Below are positions 9,336-18,488 of a stretch of DNA of 64,000 nt, piece after piece. The notes below the pieces were generated by a model. It was given only the letters and a program-made list of their open reading frames with translations, did not search any database and had not been told where the DNA came from. Source of the stretch: Pseudomonas nitroreducens (GTDB taxonomy: Bacteria > Pseudomonadota > Gammaproteobacteria > Pseudomonadales > Pseudomonadaceae); assembly GCF_014204515.1 (NCBI RefSeq), contig NZ_JACHLI010000006.1, positions 62,001 to 126,000 on the forward strand, written 5' to 3'. Numbering within the stretch: position 1 is the first letter of the stretch; each line of letters opens with the position of its first letter. Made by a program: the position numbers and the translations under genes.

Positions 9336-10382
9336 ATGACAGAAACACCGTCCACCGTACCCAACGTGCCCCTGCGCCTGGCCGCCATCGGCGCCGTGGT
9401 GCTCGGCGTGGCCGCCGTCTTCGCCTATGTGGCCGGCTGGCTCGACCCGCAGCGGCTGACTCCGGCCGGCGTCATCAACACCCTGGAACACAACGGCGGC
9501 GTCTATCCCGGCTACCGGCGCAACCACGCCAAGGGCCTGTGCGTCATCGGCCATTTCGACAGCAACGGCGGCGCGGCAGAGCTGTCCCGTGCCAGCCTGT
9601 TCTCCGTCGGCCGCGTGCCGGTGGTCGGGCGCCTCGCCATCCCCGGCGGCAACCCCAAGGCCAGCGATGGCGCCGCGCCGATCCGCAGCCTGGCCCTGCG
9701 CTTCCAGCCGGCCGACGGCCAGGAATGGCGCACCGGGATGAACGCCATGCCGGTCTTCGTGGTCCGTGACGTCGCCAGCTTCTACGCCCTGCAACAGGCC
9801 ACCGCGCCGCAACCGGGCACCGGCAAACCCGACCCGGAGAAGGCCGGTGCCTTCTTCAAGGCGCACCCCGAGACCCAGGCCTTCCTCAAGTGGGCCAAAT
9901 CCTCGACGCCTTCCTCCAGCTATGCCAACAGCGCCTACTACAGCCTCAACGCCTTCTACCTGGTGAACAAGGACGGCAAGCAGCAGCCGGTGCGCTGGTC
10001 CGTGCAGCCCGAGGCGCCGGTCGAACCGCTGGCCGCCGACAAACGCGGTGACGCCGACTTCCTCGCCGACGAACTGGCCCAGCGCATCGCCGCCGGACCG
10101 CTGCGCTGGCGCCTGCAGTTCACCCTCGGCGAAGCCGGCGACAGCACCGTCGATCCGACCCAGGCCTGGCCCGACAGCCGCCGCACCGTGGATGCCGGTG
10201 AACTGGTGATCGAACGCCTGCAGCCGGAAATCGGCGGCGACTGCCGCGACATCAACTACGACCCACTGATCCTTCCCGACGGCATCCGTGCCTCCGACGA
10301 CCCGCTGCTCAGCGCGCGCTCGGCCGCCTACTCGGAATCCTTCAATCGCCGCACCCGTGAGCAGGCCCAGGAGACCCACTGA
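9336..10382 (+). CDS. Catalase-family peroxidase, membrane-anchored (SrpA-like)
   Basis: The 348-residue protein is shorter than true catalases (about 480) and fits the catalase-related peroxidase group. An N-terminal hydrophobic segment (about residues 14-34) should anchor it facing the periplasm. The distal heme histidine is H64 in RRNHAKG, and the proximal tyrosine is Y332 in RSAAYSES, giving the R-x-x-x-Y catalase motif. The ribosome-binding site is AGGAG. The gene overlaps the following cytochrome b561 gene (TGATG). A b561 partner suggests that the heme enzyme draws electrons from the quinol pool rather than only disproportionating peroxide. Confidence 0.85.
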   Translation: MTETPSTVPNVPLRLAAIGAVVLGVAAVFAYVAGWLDPQRLTPAGVINTLEHNGGVYPGYRRNHAKGLCVIGHFDSNGGAAELSRASLFSVGRVPVVGRLAIPGGNPKASDGAAPIRSLALRFQPADGQEWRTGMNAMPVFVVRDVASFYALQQATAPQPGTGKPDPEKAGAFFKAHPETQAFLKWAKSSTPSSSYANSAYYSLNAFYLVNKDGKQQPVRWSVQPEAPVEPLAADKRGDADFLADELAQRIAAGPLRWRLQFTLGEAGDSTVDPTQAWPDSRRTVDAGELVIERLQPEIGGDCRDINYDPLILPDGIRASDDPLLSARSAAYSESFNRRTREQAQETH

Positions 10383-10942
10383 TGAAACCGACCTACTTCC
10401 CGCTCTCCCTGCGCGTGCTGCACTGGCTCATGGCGGTGCTGGTCCTGGCCATGCTGCTGATCGGCCTGGGCATGGTCGCCAGCGTCTCCCCGCGCCACGC
10501 TGCCCTGGTCGCCATCCATAAACCCCTGGGCGCCGCGCTGCTGGTGCTGGTCCTGCTGCGCATCCTGGTACGCCTGACCCAGCGCATCCCCGCGCTGCCC
10601 AGCGACATGCCCGGCTGGCAACGCAGCGCCGCGCATCTCTCGCACCTGGCGCTCTACGGCCTGCTGCTGACCCAGCCGCTGGTGGGCTGGACCATGCAAT
10701 CCGCCGGCGGCTACCCCGTGGTGCTCTGGGGCAGCGTCGAACTGCCCGCGCTGGTCTCGCCCTCGGTGCAACTGCACACCATCCTGCGCAGTGCCCACAC
10801 GCTCATCGCCTACGCCTTGCTGGCCACCATCCTCCTGCACCTCGCCGCCGCGCTGTTCCACTGGCTCATCCGCCGCGACGAAGTCCTCCCGAGCATGACT
10901 GGCGCGCCCATGCCGCGTAACTCCAACGGAGAGCGGCCATGA
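10382..10942 (+). CDS. Cytochrome b561 family membrane protein
   Basis: The 186-residue protein has four hydrophobic helices with histidines placed for two b-type hemes (RVLHWLMA near 14, AIHKPLGAALL near 46, and HTILRSAHTLIAYALL near 130). It resembles the YceJ/CybB di-heme b561 family that moves electrons from quinol across the inner membrane. Its start overlaps the peroxidase stop and its stop overlaps the next start, so the three genes form one operon under the likely ECF promoter. It is the plausible electron donor for the catalase-like protein. Confidence 0.85.
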   Translation: MKPTYFPLSLRVLHWLMAVLVLAMLLIGLGMVASVSPRHAALVAIHKPLGAALLVLVLLRILVRLTQRIPALPSDMPGWQRSAAHLSHLALYGLLLTQPLVGWTMQSAGGYPVVLWGSVELPALVSPSVQLHTILRSAHTLIAYALLATILLHLAAALFHWLIRRDEVLPSMTGAPMPRNSNGERP

Positions 10943-11181
10943 CCCGGCTGCTCGCCCTGGCTTTTCTCTTCACCTCCTGCGCGGCCCTCGCCGCGCAGGA
11001 CGCACCACCGGCGCAGGACTACCACTACGGCCAGAAACTCGACATCAAGCGCGTGGTGCAACAGCCGGATCTGGGGTTCTGCGGGATTCGCGAGGTGGAG
11101 ATGACCTACGAGGACAGCGCCGGGCAGCGGCACAGGTTGCGGTACCCGGTGTGGGGGCAGGGGTGTGGGAATGAAAATTGA
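10939..11181 (+). CDS. DUF2790 small exported protein
   Basis: This 80-residue protein has a signal peptide (MTRLLALAFLFTSCAALAA) and a short mature part. That part has the DUF2790 hallmark YHYGQKLDIKRVV (about 32-44) and two cysteines (about 53 and 77) that may form a disulfide. DUF2790 proteins are small periplasmic proteins common in Pseudomonas, with no established biochemical role. It overlaps the b561 stop by 4 bases and closes the operon. A link to periplasmic oxidative stress is inferred from the operon only. Confidence 0.75.
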   Translation: MTRLLALAFLFTSCAALAAQDAPPAQDYHYGQKLDIKRVVQQPDLGFCGIREVEMTYEDSAGQRHRLRYPVWGQGCGNEN

Positions 11182-11369
11182 AATAGGTTATGCGTCGAAT
11201 AGTCCGTATTGTCTTACGTATATTGATGCGTAATACTTCCTGGGTGGTAAGCCTTTCCTGCCGAACCACCGCACACATCTGACCCTCACCCAGGCTCCCT
11301 TGTTACGACGAGGCTGCCGCCACTTCCGGATGTGTTAAATCCACGGCGAACATTTGAGGCATCTGCGAA

Positions 11370-11651
11370 ATGAGTGCACTCCTAAACCGGGCTGATCAGG
11401 CAGTGTCCGCTACCGCCATGGTTCGTAATTTCGGCGCACGACTGAAGGAAGTCAGCAGTGGGGAAGTCACCCACCTGGTGATCTTCAAGGACAACGAGCC
11501 GGCTGCGGTGCTGGTGGGCGTCGAGGCCTACCAGGCGCTGCAGGACGAGCTCGAAGACCTGCGCGCCGAAAGACTGGCCATCGAGCGCCTGTCCACCCTG
11601 GATGAAAAAACCACCGTGAGTCTCGAGGACATGGAGGCTCGCTTCAGCTAG
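11370..11651 (+). CDS. Antitoxin of a type II toxin-antitoxin pair, Phd/YefM family
   Basis: The 93-residue protein has the Phd/YefM-type N-terminal DNA-binding fold (SATAMVRNFGARLKEVSSG, about 13-31), the VIFKDNEPAAVLVGVEAYQAL core (38-58) and an acidic C-terminal tail for toxin binding. It begins 188 bases after the DUF2790 gene, and the toxin gene starts 10 bases after its stop. It should neutralise the RelE-type toxin and autorepress the operon. No clear operator palindrome was found in front of it. Confidence 0.85.
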   Translation: MSALLNRADQAVSATAMVRNFGARLKEVSSGEVTHLVIFKDNEPAAVLVGVEAYQALQDELEDLRAERLAIERLSTLDEKTTVSLEDMEARFS

Positions 11652-11661
11652 GCGCCACGCC

Positions 11662-11946
11662 ATGAAATGGAGCGTTCGGTTTCACCCGGAGGTCGAAAAT
11701 GATCTCAGGCTGCTGGGAAGTGCTGAAGCAACGCGCGTGCTGAAGGTCATCCGCCAGCGAATCGCCGAGGGCGAACCTGACAAGATCGGCAAGCCGCTGC
11801 GCGGTGCCCTGGCGGGCCTTCGCAGAATTCGGACAGGGGACGTGCGGATCGTCTACCGAATCAATGGCACCGAGATTGTGCTGATCCTTTGCATCGGAGC
11901 CCGGCGCGACGATGAGGTCCATATCGCTGCAACCAATCGAGTCTGA
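11662..11946 (+). CDS. Toxin of a type II toxin-antitoxin pair, RelE/ParE superfamily
   Basis: The 94-residue protein has the RelE/ParE pattern: WSVRFHPEVENDLRLLG at the N-terminus, GKPLRGALAGLRRIRTGDVRIVYRI in the middle (about 50-74), and a basic C-terminus. Members either cleave mRNA on the ribosome (RelE) or poison gyrase (ParE), and the sequence alone does not decide between them. The order antitoxin then toxin is usual for phd/yefM modules. Confidence 0.82.
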   Translation: MKWSVRFHPEVENDLRLLGSAEATRVLKVIRQRIAEGEPDKIGKPLRGALAGLRRIRTGDVRIVYRINGTEIVLILCIGARRDDEVHIAATNRV

Positions 11947-12063
11947 TTTCGCCCCCGCGGCGGCGGGATGTTTCATGCGGATTACCCAGGTCATTGGCCC
12001 CCGCCAACGGTCATTCTCCGTATGATGGCTGCCCAGGACACCACTCTGCACCGGAGGCAGCTT

Positions 12064-12984
12064 TTGAACGCCCCACTCGATCTCTCAGACCGCTACGCCG
12101 GCTGCCTGCTCGGCCTGGCCTGCGGTGATGCCGTCGGCACCACCCTCGAATTCACCCAGCGCGCGAGCCTCACGCCGATCAGCGACATGGTCGGCGGTGG
12201 CCCATTCGCCCTCAAGCCGGGCCAGTGGACCGACGACACTTCCATGGCCCTGTGCCTGGGAGAGAGCCTGCTCACCTGCAATGGCTTCGACGCCAGGGAT
12301 CAGATGGCGCGCTACCTGAACTGGTGGCAGTGGGGGTACTGGAGTGCGACCGGGGAGTGCTTCGACATCGGCATGACTGTCCGCCAGGCGCTGAGCAGCT
12401 TCCAGGAAACCGGCGAACCCTTCGCCGGCTCAACCGATCCCGCCACGGCCGGCAATGGCTCGATCATGCGCCTGGCGCCGGTCGTGCTGTACTACTACCC
12501 AGACCAGCGCGAGGTCGCGGCAGCCGCGGCGCAAAGTTCACGCACCACCCATGGCGCGGCGGAGGCGGTCGAGTCCTGCCAATTGCTGGCGCAGGTGCTG
12601 GCCAACGCCCTGGCTGGCCAATCCAAGAATGAGCTGCTGACCCTCACGCCGGAGCGTTACAGCGAGCCCGCCATCCGCGAACTCGCCGCCGGTAGCTTCC
12701 GCGACAAGCGTCGGGAAGAGGTGCGTGGCACCGGCTACTGCATTGCTTCGCTGGAAGCATCGCTCTGGTGCTTCTGGTCCACCGACAGCTACGCCGCCGC
12801 CGTGCTGGAGGCCGCCAATCTGGGTGAGGATGCCGACACAACCGCGGCCATCACTGGCCAGATCGCCGGCGCCTATTACGGCAAGCAGGGCATTCCCGCA
12901 CACTGGCTGGAGCGGCTGCATCAGCGAGGCGATATCGAGGAGATGGCCATGGCCTTGCTCAGGGCCGCGCAAGCTCGGGCCTAG
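12064..12984 (+). CDS. ADP-ribosylglycohydrolase family protein (DraG/ARH-like)
   Basis: I choose a TTG start at 12064, 6 bases after a strong GGAGG, over in-frame ATGs farther upstream. It gives a 306-residue protein beginning LNAPLDLSDRYAG. Motifs of the metal-dependent ADP-ribosyl hydrolases are all present: GLACGDAVG near residue 18, the ligand motif WTDDTSM near 57, and GEDADTTAAITGQIAGAYYG near 258. These enzymes remove ADP-ribose from modified proteins, or from nucleic acids in some members, using two Mg ions. The target is unknown. The toxin-antitoxin pair 117 bases upstream belongs to a different chemistry, so a link is only positional. Confidence 0.85.
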   Translation: MNAPLDLSDRYAGCLLGLACGDAVGTTLEFTQRASLTPISDMVGGGPFALKPGQWTDDTSMALCLGESLLTCNGFDARDQMARYLNWWQWGYWSATGECFDIGMTVRQALSSFQETGEPFAGSTDPATAGNGSIMRLAPVVLYYYPDQREVAAAAAQSSRTTHGAAEAVESCQLLAQVLANALAGQSKNELLTLTPERYSEPAIRELAAGSFRDKRREEVRGTGYCIASLEASLWCFWSTDSYAAAVLEAANLGEDADTTAAITGQIAGAYYGKQGIPAHWLERLHQRGDIEEMAMALLRAAQARA

Positions 12985-12993
12985 TGCCCGGCC

Positions 12994-14010
12994 TCACTGG
13001 GAGTGCTGAGCCCTGGGGCGCGCCAGCCACAGCTTGCGGCCCGTTTCCAGGAAGGGCGTGGCGACCAGACTCCACAACGACGAATACTTCCCATCGTCAT
13101 GCTCCCCGGCGCCGAACTGGATCGGTTCCGGCGTGCGCTGGGTGACGTAGAGCGTGCCGAACATCCAGTCCCACAGCGACAGGTTGATGCCGAAGTTCCT
13201 GTTGAAGTGCCGGGGTGCGTCGCTGTGGTGAATCTGATGCTGGGCTGGGCTGTTGATCACGTGCTCGATCAGCGGGCCGAAGGATAGCCACACGTGGCTG
13301 TGGCGCAGGTTGGTGGCCAGCACATCGAAGATAAAGATCAGGTAGGTCACGCCGAACAGCGTATAGGCGCTGATCTGCCCGCCGCAGAGGTACCAGAAGA
13401 TGCCCGCGTACGCGCCCAGGAGGAGGGTGCCGGCCAGTTGCGCCGCCAGTTTTTCCACGAAATGCACGCGGCTGGCGGTGATCGGCGTCAGTACCATGGC
13501 CGAGTGATGCACCTTGTGGAACGCCCACAGCCAGCGTGAGTGGAAGGCGCGGTGCACCCAGTAGTTCTTGAAGTCGCTGACCAGGAACACCCCCAGCCCA
13601 TAGAGCAACGACAGGCCGAGGTTCTCGCCCATCCGCGGCCGTGCGCCCCACAGGTTGGTGAAGAAGGTGATGTAGTCGCCCGAGCGCAGGATGTACGGAT
13701 CGACCAGCCCGACGATGGGCACCAGCAACGCCACATTGAGGATGCCGCGCAGCAGGTAGTAGCGGTAGTCCAGCAGTGCCGAGCGATGCAGGTTCACCCG
13801 GCTGCCACCGATGAATTGCCAGAACGACGCCGCCTGGGTCTGCCCGCGTCGCCGGCGGAAGCGGAACAGGGCGTAGGCGACCGCATAGGAGCACAGCAGG
13901 AACACCGCGCCGACGCGGCCGCTGAAGTCGAAGAGGCCGGAGAGTTGGGTGGTGACGGGGTCGATCACCCACTCGGAGATTTGGCTGTGGAGACGCGAGA
14001 GGTCAGGCAT
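12994..14010 (-). CDS. Fatty acid hydroxylase / sterol desaturase family membrane protein
   Basis: The 338-residue protein has several membrane helices and the histidine clusters that bind a di-iron centre: HRAFH (residues 153-157), HKVHH (165-169) and HQIHH (258-262). Family members hydroxylate or desaturate lipids with O2. Bacterial ones act on fatty acyl chains, hopanoids or quinone-like lipids, and the substrate here is unknown. A truncated, frameshifted copy of its first 115 codons or so lies 5.8 kb downstream at 19793-20095. The start is the only ATG that gives the full N-terminal helix. Confidence 0.82.
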   Translation of the reverse strand: MPDLSRLHSQISEWVIDPVTTQLSGLFDFSGRVGAVFLLCSYAVAYALFRFRRRRGQTQAASFWQFIGGSRVNLHRSALLDYRYYLLRGILNVALLVPIVGLVDPYILRSGDYITFFTNLWGARPRMGENLGLSLLYGLGVFLVSDFKNYWVHRAFHSRWLWAFHKVHHSAMVLTPITASRVHFVEKLAAQLAGTLLLGAYAGIFWYLCGGQISAYTLFGVTYLIFIFDVLATNLRHSHVWLSFGPLIEHVINSPAQHQIHHSDAPRHFNRNFGINLSLWDWMFGTLYVTQRTPEPIQFGAGEHDDGKYSSLWSLVATPFLETGRKLWLARPRAQHSQ

Positions 14011-14362
14011 GGGCGCTGGCGCCGGAAGTCAGGGGTACGACTCATGGATAGGCTTGTACGTCGCGTGATCGTCCACGGCGCCGAGGCGCTGGCGACTCTT
14101 ACGACGTCACGAGTTGGCCCAGCATGGGACGTGGGGGATCCTGCTGTCAAAGTTCAGCGGCGTCGGGGTGGGGCGATTCGACAGGAGGTCTTCCGCGGCT
14201 GGAGGCACGGAAGCGTGGGGTAGAGGAACCCATCGATGAAAAGGCTGGCGCTCGCGCGCCGTGCCAAGCCGCAACCTTGACGGAGTCGGCTTAGGACAAG
14301 CTTCCAGGAGGCTGCAGGTCGAGGACCTTTGTCCGTCAGCGAAGAGCCGCGCGGTTAACGGC
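14011..14362. other. Intergenic region with no recognised feature
   Basis: These 352 bases separate the minus-strand desaturase gene from the 3' end of the HAD gene on the same strand. They must hold the desaturase promoter. I see no repeat unit, terminator hairpin with a T-run, or credible short gene. Confidence 0.5.
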
Positions 14363-14968
14363 TCAAGCTGCTGCAGCCAGCGGCTGCTGTTGTCGATCCA
14401 GGGTTTCCTGGAGTTCAGCTACCGAGTCCAGAACTCTCTGCGCCCAGCGCTCATCGTCCGGACGTACGACCACGACGCGGAAACCGTGGTCATGACCCTC
14501 GCTCTTCACGCCTTCGGAATCATCGACATGCAGGTCGATATCGAAGGCCGGCGGAAGCTTCGAGGGGGAGTTCACCAGCCCGCGCTCGGTCAGGGCCTGG
14601 TTGTGCCGGACGCTGTTGACCACGCCGTCGACGTGGATGCCGTACAGCATCAGCCAACGCCTGATATAGGACGGTGTGCGGCCGGAGGAGGTGTAGACCC
14701 AGATGCTGCAGCCCTGACGGCGCAGTTCCCGGGTCAGGGAGCGGGTGCCAATGCGCAGCGGTTCGCCAAGCCAGCGATGAACGAACACCGGGAGCTTGCT
14801 GTGCTCGACGTCGCTGTGGTGGGGGAGGCAGGCCAGGGTGTCGTCGATATCGAACGAAATCCGTATGCGCGGGCGGCCGAGCCGGTAGGGCGCCAGGGAG
14901 CCTTTCATGGCGTCCCACAGTTGATCCTTGATGGCCAGGCAGGTTGCAAGCATGGGTTGCATATTCAT
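14363..14968 (-). CDS. HAD-superfamily hydrolase-like protein
   Basis: The 201-residue protein has HAD motif I as SFDIDDTLA (nucleophile D40, acid/base D42) and a later SIWVYTSSGRTPSYIRRWL segment that fits motif II (the SSGRT serine/threonine). A HVDDSEG acidic pair near residue 148 fits motif IV. These point to a phosphatase or phosphotransferase. It overlaps the Fic-like gene by one base, so the two are translationally coupled. They lie directly after pstB on the same strand and may be read from the phosphate-starvation promoter. No specific substrate can be named. Confidence 0.72.
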   Translation of the reverse strand: MNMQPMLATCLAIKDQLWDAMKGSLAPYRLGRPRIRISFDIDDTLACLPHHSDVEHSKLPVFVHRWLGEPLRIGTRSLTRELRRQGCSIWVYTSSGRTPSYIRRWLMLYGIHVDGVVNSVRHNQALTERGLVNSPSKLPPAFDIDLHVDDSEGVKSEGHDHGFRVVVVRPDDERWAQRVLDSVAELQETLDRQQQPLAAAA

Positions 14969-15699
14969 CAGGCGCCTCCCTGATAGATGGAGGTGTGTTC
15001 TTCGCTGAGGAAAAATCGTTGGGGATCCGGTGCCTGCTCTTCGAGGAAGGCAGCGTATTTCTTCTTGATCTTGGGCAATTCGAATAGCGCCTTCACGCCA
15101 TGCTTGGCGGAGTTGCGGATGACCGAAGACGGGTTGTAGTAACCCTTGGCGTTGTCCAGGGTCAGCACGAACGGCGGCAGCCCGGCACGTAGCAGCAGAT
15201 AGCTGACGATCAGCGAGCCGCTGCGATGGTTACCTTCGATGAACAATTGCGGTTTGCTCAGAATCCGGACATAGACACCGGCCGCGCGCTTCCACACCGA
15301 TTCGCTGTGATACGCGCAGTACCAGTTGTACAGGTCCTTGATGCCGCCTTCGACGTTGTTGAAGAAGTGCGCCTCGGTGGCGGCCAGGTGCGGCGCGAAC
15401 TCCAGCCGACGGGCAGGGTCCCGGCCGCAAAGCACGGTGGCGTTGATCTCCAGCATCAGGTTCACCTGCTGCAGATTGAACAGATCGACGCCCCGTGCGA
15501 CGTAGTCGTCGATCAGGGCGTAACCCTCCAGTACGTTGTGCAGCACCTCATCGGTGAACGGATCACGCGGCTCGGTAAAGCACTGGCTGAGCTCGCCGAA
15601 ACGGCTCTGCACCTCACGCAGCGCACGTTCAATCGCTGGCAGATCAAGACGGCGCGTGGCAGGCATTGGCAACCCTGAAAATGAGGTGTGTGGCTTCAT
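14968..15699 (-). CDS. Fic-like protein with a degenerate Fic motif
   Basis: The 243-residue protein is mostly helical. Residues 151-159 read QLFIEGNHR. Aligned with the Fic consensus H-x-F-x-(D/E)-G-N-(G/K)-R it keeps F153, E155, G156, N157 and R159. The catalytic histidine is replaced by Q151, and the glycine after Asn by H158. Classical Fic enzymes use the His to move AMP or another group from a nucleotide to a hydroxyl, so this one is either inactive, differently catalytic, or a different helical fold. It is coupled to the HAD gene downstream and starts 18 bases after the pstB stop. The start is uncertain; a second ATG lies at 15666. Confidence 0.55.
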   Translation of the reverse strand: MKPHTSFSGLPMPATRRLDLPAIERALREVQSRFGELSQCFTEPRDPFTDEVLHNVLEGYALIDDYVARGVDLFNLQQVNLMLEINATVLCGRDPARRLEFAPHLAATEAHFFNNVEGGIKDLYNWYCAYHSESVWKRAAGVYVRILSKPQLFIEGNHRSGSLIVSYLLLRAGLPPFVLTLDNAKGYYNPSSVIRNSAKHGVKALFELPKIKKKYAAFLEEQAPDPQRFFLSEEHTSIYQGGA

Positions 15700-15717
15700 A
15701 CGACTGCAGGTTTCGAC

Positions 15718-16536
<819 letters not shown>

Positions 16537-16555
16537 GATTCGGATGCTCCGTATC

Positions 16556-17449
16556 TCAAAACTTGGGCTTGCCAAAAATGCGGCTGATGACGTTCACCAT
16601 CAGCACGATCATCACCAGCACCAGCGATGCGGCCCACGCGAGCTCGAGCTGGTTGTCGAAGGGCATGCCGGAGAAGTTGTAGATCAGTACGGAAAGCGAG
16701 GCCGTGGGGTTCATCACTGCCAGGCTGCCGTCGTGGTAGATCCAGTAGTTGCTGAACAGCGCGGTGAACAGCAGTGGCGCGGTTTCGCCAGCGGCGCGGG
16801 CCACGGCCAGCATGACGCCGGTGAGGATCGCCGGAAGGCCGGTGGGCAGAACGATCTTCCAGATGACCTGGGCGCGGGTGCAGCCCATGCCGTAGGCGGC
16901 ATCCTTCATGATCTTGGGCACCATCTTCATCGACTCTTCGGCGGTGAGCACGACGATCGGCAGCATCAGCACGGCCAGTGCCACGCCGCCCGCCGGAGCC
17001 GAGTAGGTACCGGTGGTCATCACCACCAGGGCGTAGGCGAAGACCCCGGCCAGGATGGAGGGCAGGCCGGTGAGCGTCTTGGCGGCAAAGCGCGCGGCGC
17101 TCGCCAGCTTGCTGTCCGGCCCCAGTTCAGAAAGGAACACGGCGGCCATGATGCCGACCGGAACGGCGATGGCGGCAGCGATACCGACCATGACGAAGGT
17201 GCCGGCCAGCGCGTTGCCGAAGCCGCCGCCCATTTCGAAGCCGGTCGGTGGCAGTTCGGTGAAGACTTCCAGGTTCAGCCGCGCACCGCCGCGGGTGATC
17301 AGCATGTAGAGCACGGAGATCAGCGGCACGCTGGCCAGCAGGGCGCCCAGCCAGACCAGCACGGTGAGCACCAGGCTGCGCAGGGCACGGCCCTCGAGCC
17401 GACGCTGCAGGCTCGGCAGGGCAGTTACGGTGGGAGTGAGGCTGGTCAT
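16556..17449 (-). CDS. pstA: Phosphate ABC transporter permease PstA
   Basis: The 297-residue protein has six hydrophobic segments and the permease EAA-like loop (PKIMKDAAYGMGCTRAQVIW, about residues 180-199) that docks on PstB. Together with PstC it forms the inner-membrane channel for phosphate. It overlaps pstC by one base (TAATG). Length and motifs are normal for the family. Confidence 0.93.
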   Translation of the reverse strand: MTSLTPTVTALPSLQRRLEGRALRSLVLTVLVWLGALLASVPLISVLYMLITRGGARLNLEVFTELPPTGFEMGGGFGNALAGTFVMVGIAAAIAVPVGIMAAVFLSELGPDSKLASAARFAAKTLTGLPSILAGVFAYALVVMTTGTYSAPAGGVALAVLMLPIVVLTAEESMKMVPKIMKDAAYGMGCTRAQVIWKIVLPTGLPAILTGVMLAVARAAGETAPLLFTALFSNYWIYHDGSLAVMNPTASLSVLIYNFSGMPFDNQLELAWAASLVLVMIVLMVNVISRIFGKPKF

Positions 17450-18414
17450 TACTTGGACCCCCGCTGGGCGTAGAGCATGATCATGGAGCCGATGACGTTG
17501 ACGATCAGCGTGATGAACATCAGCACCAGTGCGGCATACATCAGCACTTCAACCTCGTTCGGCCCGGCTTCGGGGAAGTTCAGGGCCAGCAGGGCGGCCA
17601 GCGTGTTGGCCGGCGCAAACAGCGAGAGGGTAATGGTGTTCGCGTTGCCGACCAGCATGGCCAGGGCCATGGTTTCACCCAGTGCGCGGCCCAGGCCGAG
17701 GACCAGGGAGCCGAAGATGCCGGTGGCGGCGGAGGGCACCATCACCTTGAGGATCGCTTCCCAGTGGGTGGTTCCCAGGCCGTAGGCGGCCTGCTTGGTC
17801 TTCATCGGCACGCTGGAAAGCGCGTCCTGCGAGACCGCGGCAATGGTGGGCAGAATCATGATGGCGAGCACCAGAGAGGCGGGCAGCAAGCCTGGCCCGC
17901 TCAACGATGTGCCGAAAAAGGGTATCCAGCCGAGCTCGCTGTTCAGCCACGCCGTCAGCGGGCGAATGGCCGGGATCACCACGTAGATCCCCCACAGGCC
18001 GTAGACGACGCTGGGGATGGCGGCAAGCAGTTCGACGATGGTACGGAACACCGCCGCCAGCTTGGCGGGGAGGAAATCCTGGGTCAGGAAGATCGCCATG
18101 CTGACGCCGAACAGGCCAGCGATGATCAGGGCGATCAGGGCGCTGTAGAGCGTGCCCCAGATGGCCGGCAGAATGCCGTACTTGCCCTGGTTGACGTCCC
18201 AGACGGAGCCCAGGAGAACGTCCAGGCCGTGTTTCTCCATGCCCGGAAGCGCCTTGCGGCCCACTTCGAACACCAGGGCGACGACCAGCACCAGAATCAG
18301 GACCACACCCAGGCGTGCAATGGCACGGAAGGTCCGGTCAACCAGGAAATCCTTCGCGGAGGGCGGTTGGCAGGCAGAGTCCGGATTAACCGGTACGACG
18401 AAAGGTTGGGTCAT
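17449..18414 (-). CDS. pstC: Phosphate ABC transporter permease PstC
   Basis: The 321-residue protein has about six membrane segments and the coupling loop VPMKTKQAAYGLGTTHWEAI (about residues 203-222). It pairs with PstA in the phosphate channel. It starts 74 bases after pstS, with a strong hairpin in that gap, and ends in a one-base overlap with pstA. Confidence 0.93.
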   Translation of the reverse strand: MTQPFVVPVNPDSACQPPSAKDFLVDRTFRAIARLGVVLILVLVVALVFEVGRKALPGMEKHGLDVLLGSVWDVNQGKYGILPAIWGTLYSALIALIIAGLFGVSMAIFLTQDFLPAKLAAVFRTIVELLAAIPSVVYGLWGIYVVIPAIRPLTAWLNSELGWIPFFGTSLSGPGLLPASLVLAIMILPTIAAVSQDALSSVPMKTKQAAYGLGTTHWEAILKVMVPSAATGIFGSLVLGLGRALGETMALAMLVGNANTITLSLFAPANTLAALLALNFPEAGPNEVEVLMYAALVLMFITLIVNVIGSMIMLYAQRGSK

Positions 18415-18441
18415 GGGGAAGTTCCGCAGCAGGGGAAAATC

Positions 18442-18475
18442 TCATCCGGCGGGGCGCATGGCCCACGCCGGATGA
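18442..18475 (-). promoter_or_regulatory. Hairpin between pstS and pstC
   Basis: TCATCCGGCG at 18442-18451 and CGCCGGATGA at 18466-18475 form a perfect 10-bp inverted repeat with a 14-base loop. No T-run follows on the minus strand, so it is more likely an RNA stability or attenuation element than a full terminator. Such hairpins let the binding protein mRNA outlast the permease mRNA. Confidence 0.65.
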
Positions 18476-18488
18476 AGACTCGCAGGCG

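Noticed and set aside
8664..10379. Very long minus-strand frame running across the peroxidase gene into the ECF sigma gene
   Set aside because: Its upstream part is the antiparallel shadow of the peroxidase gene. The sigma factor begins at the internal ATG at 9173 with the normal family N-terminus.
11370..12984. DarTG-type toxin with ADP-ribosylglycohydrolase antitoxin
   Set aside because: The toxin has the RelE/ParE pattern, not an ADP-ribosyltransferase, and the antitoxin role is already filled by the Phd-like protein.
14968..15699. Calling this protein an active Fic AMP-transferase
   Set aside because: The catalytic histidine is replaced by glutamine, so only a Fic-like label is justified.
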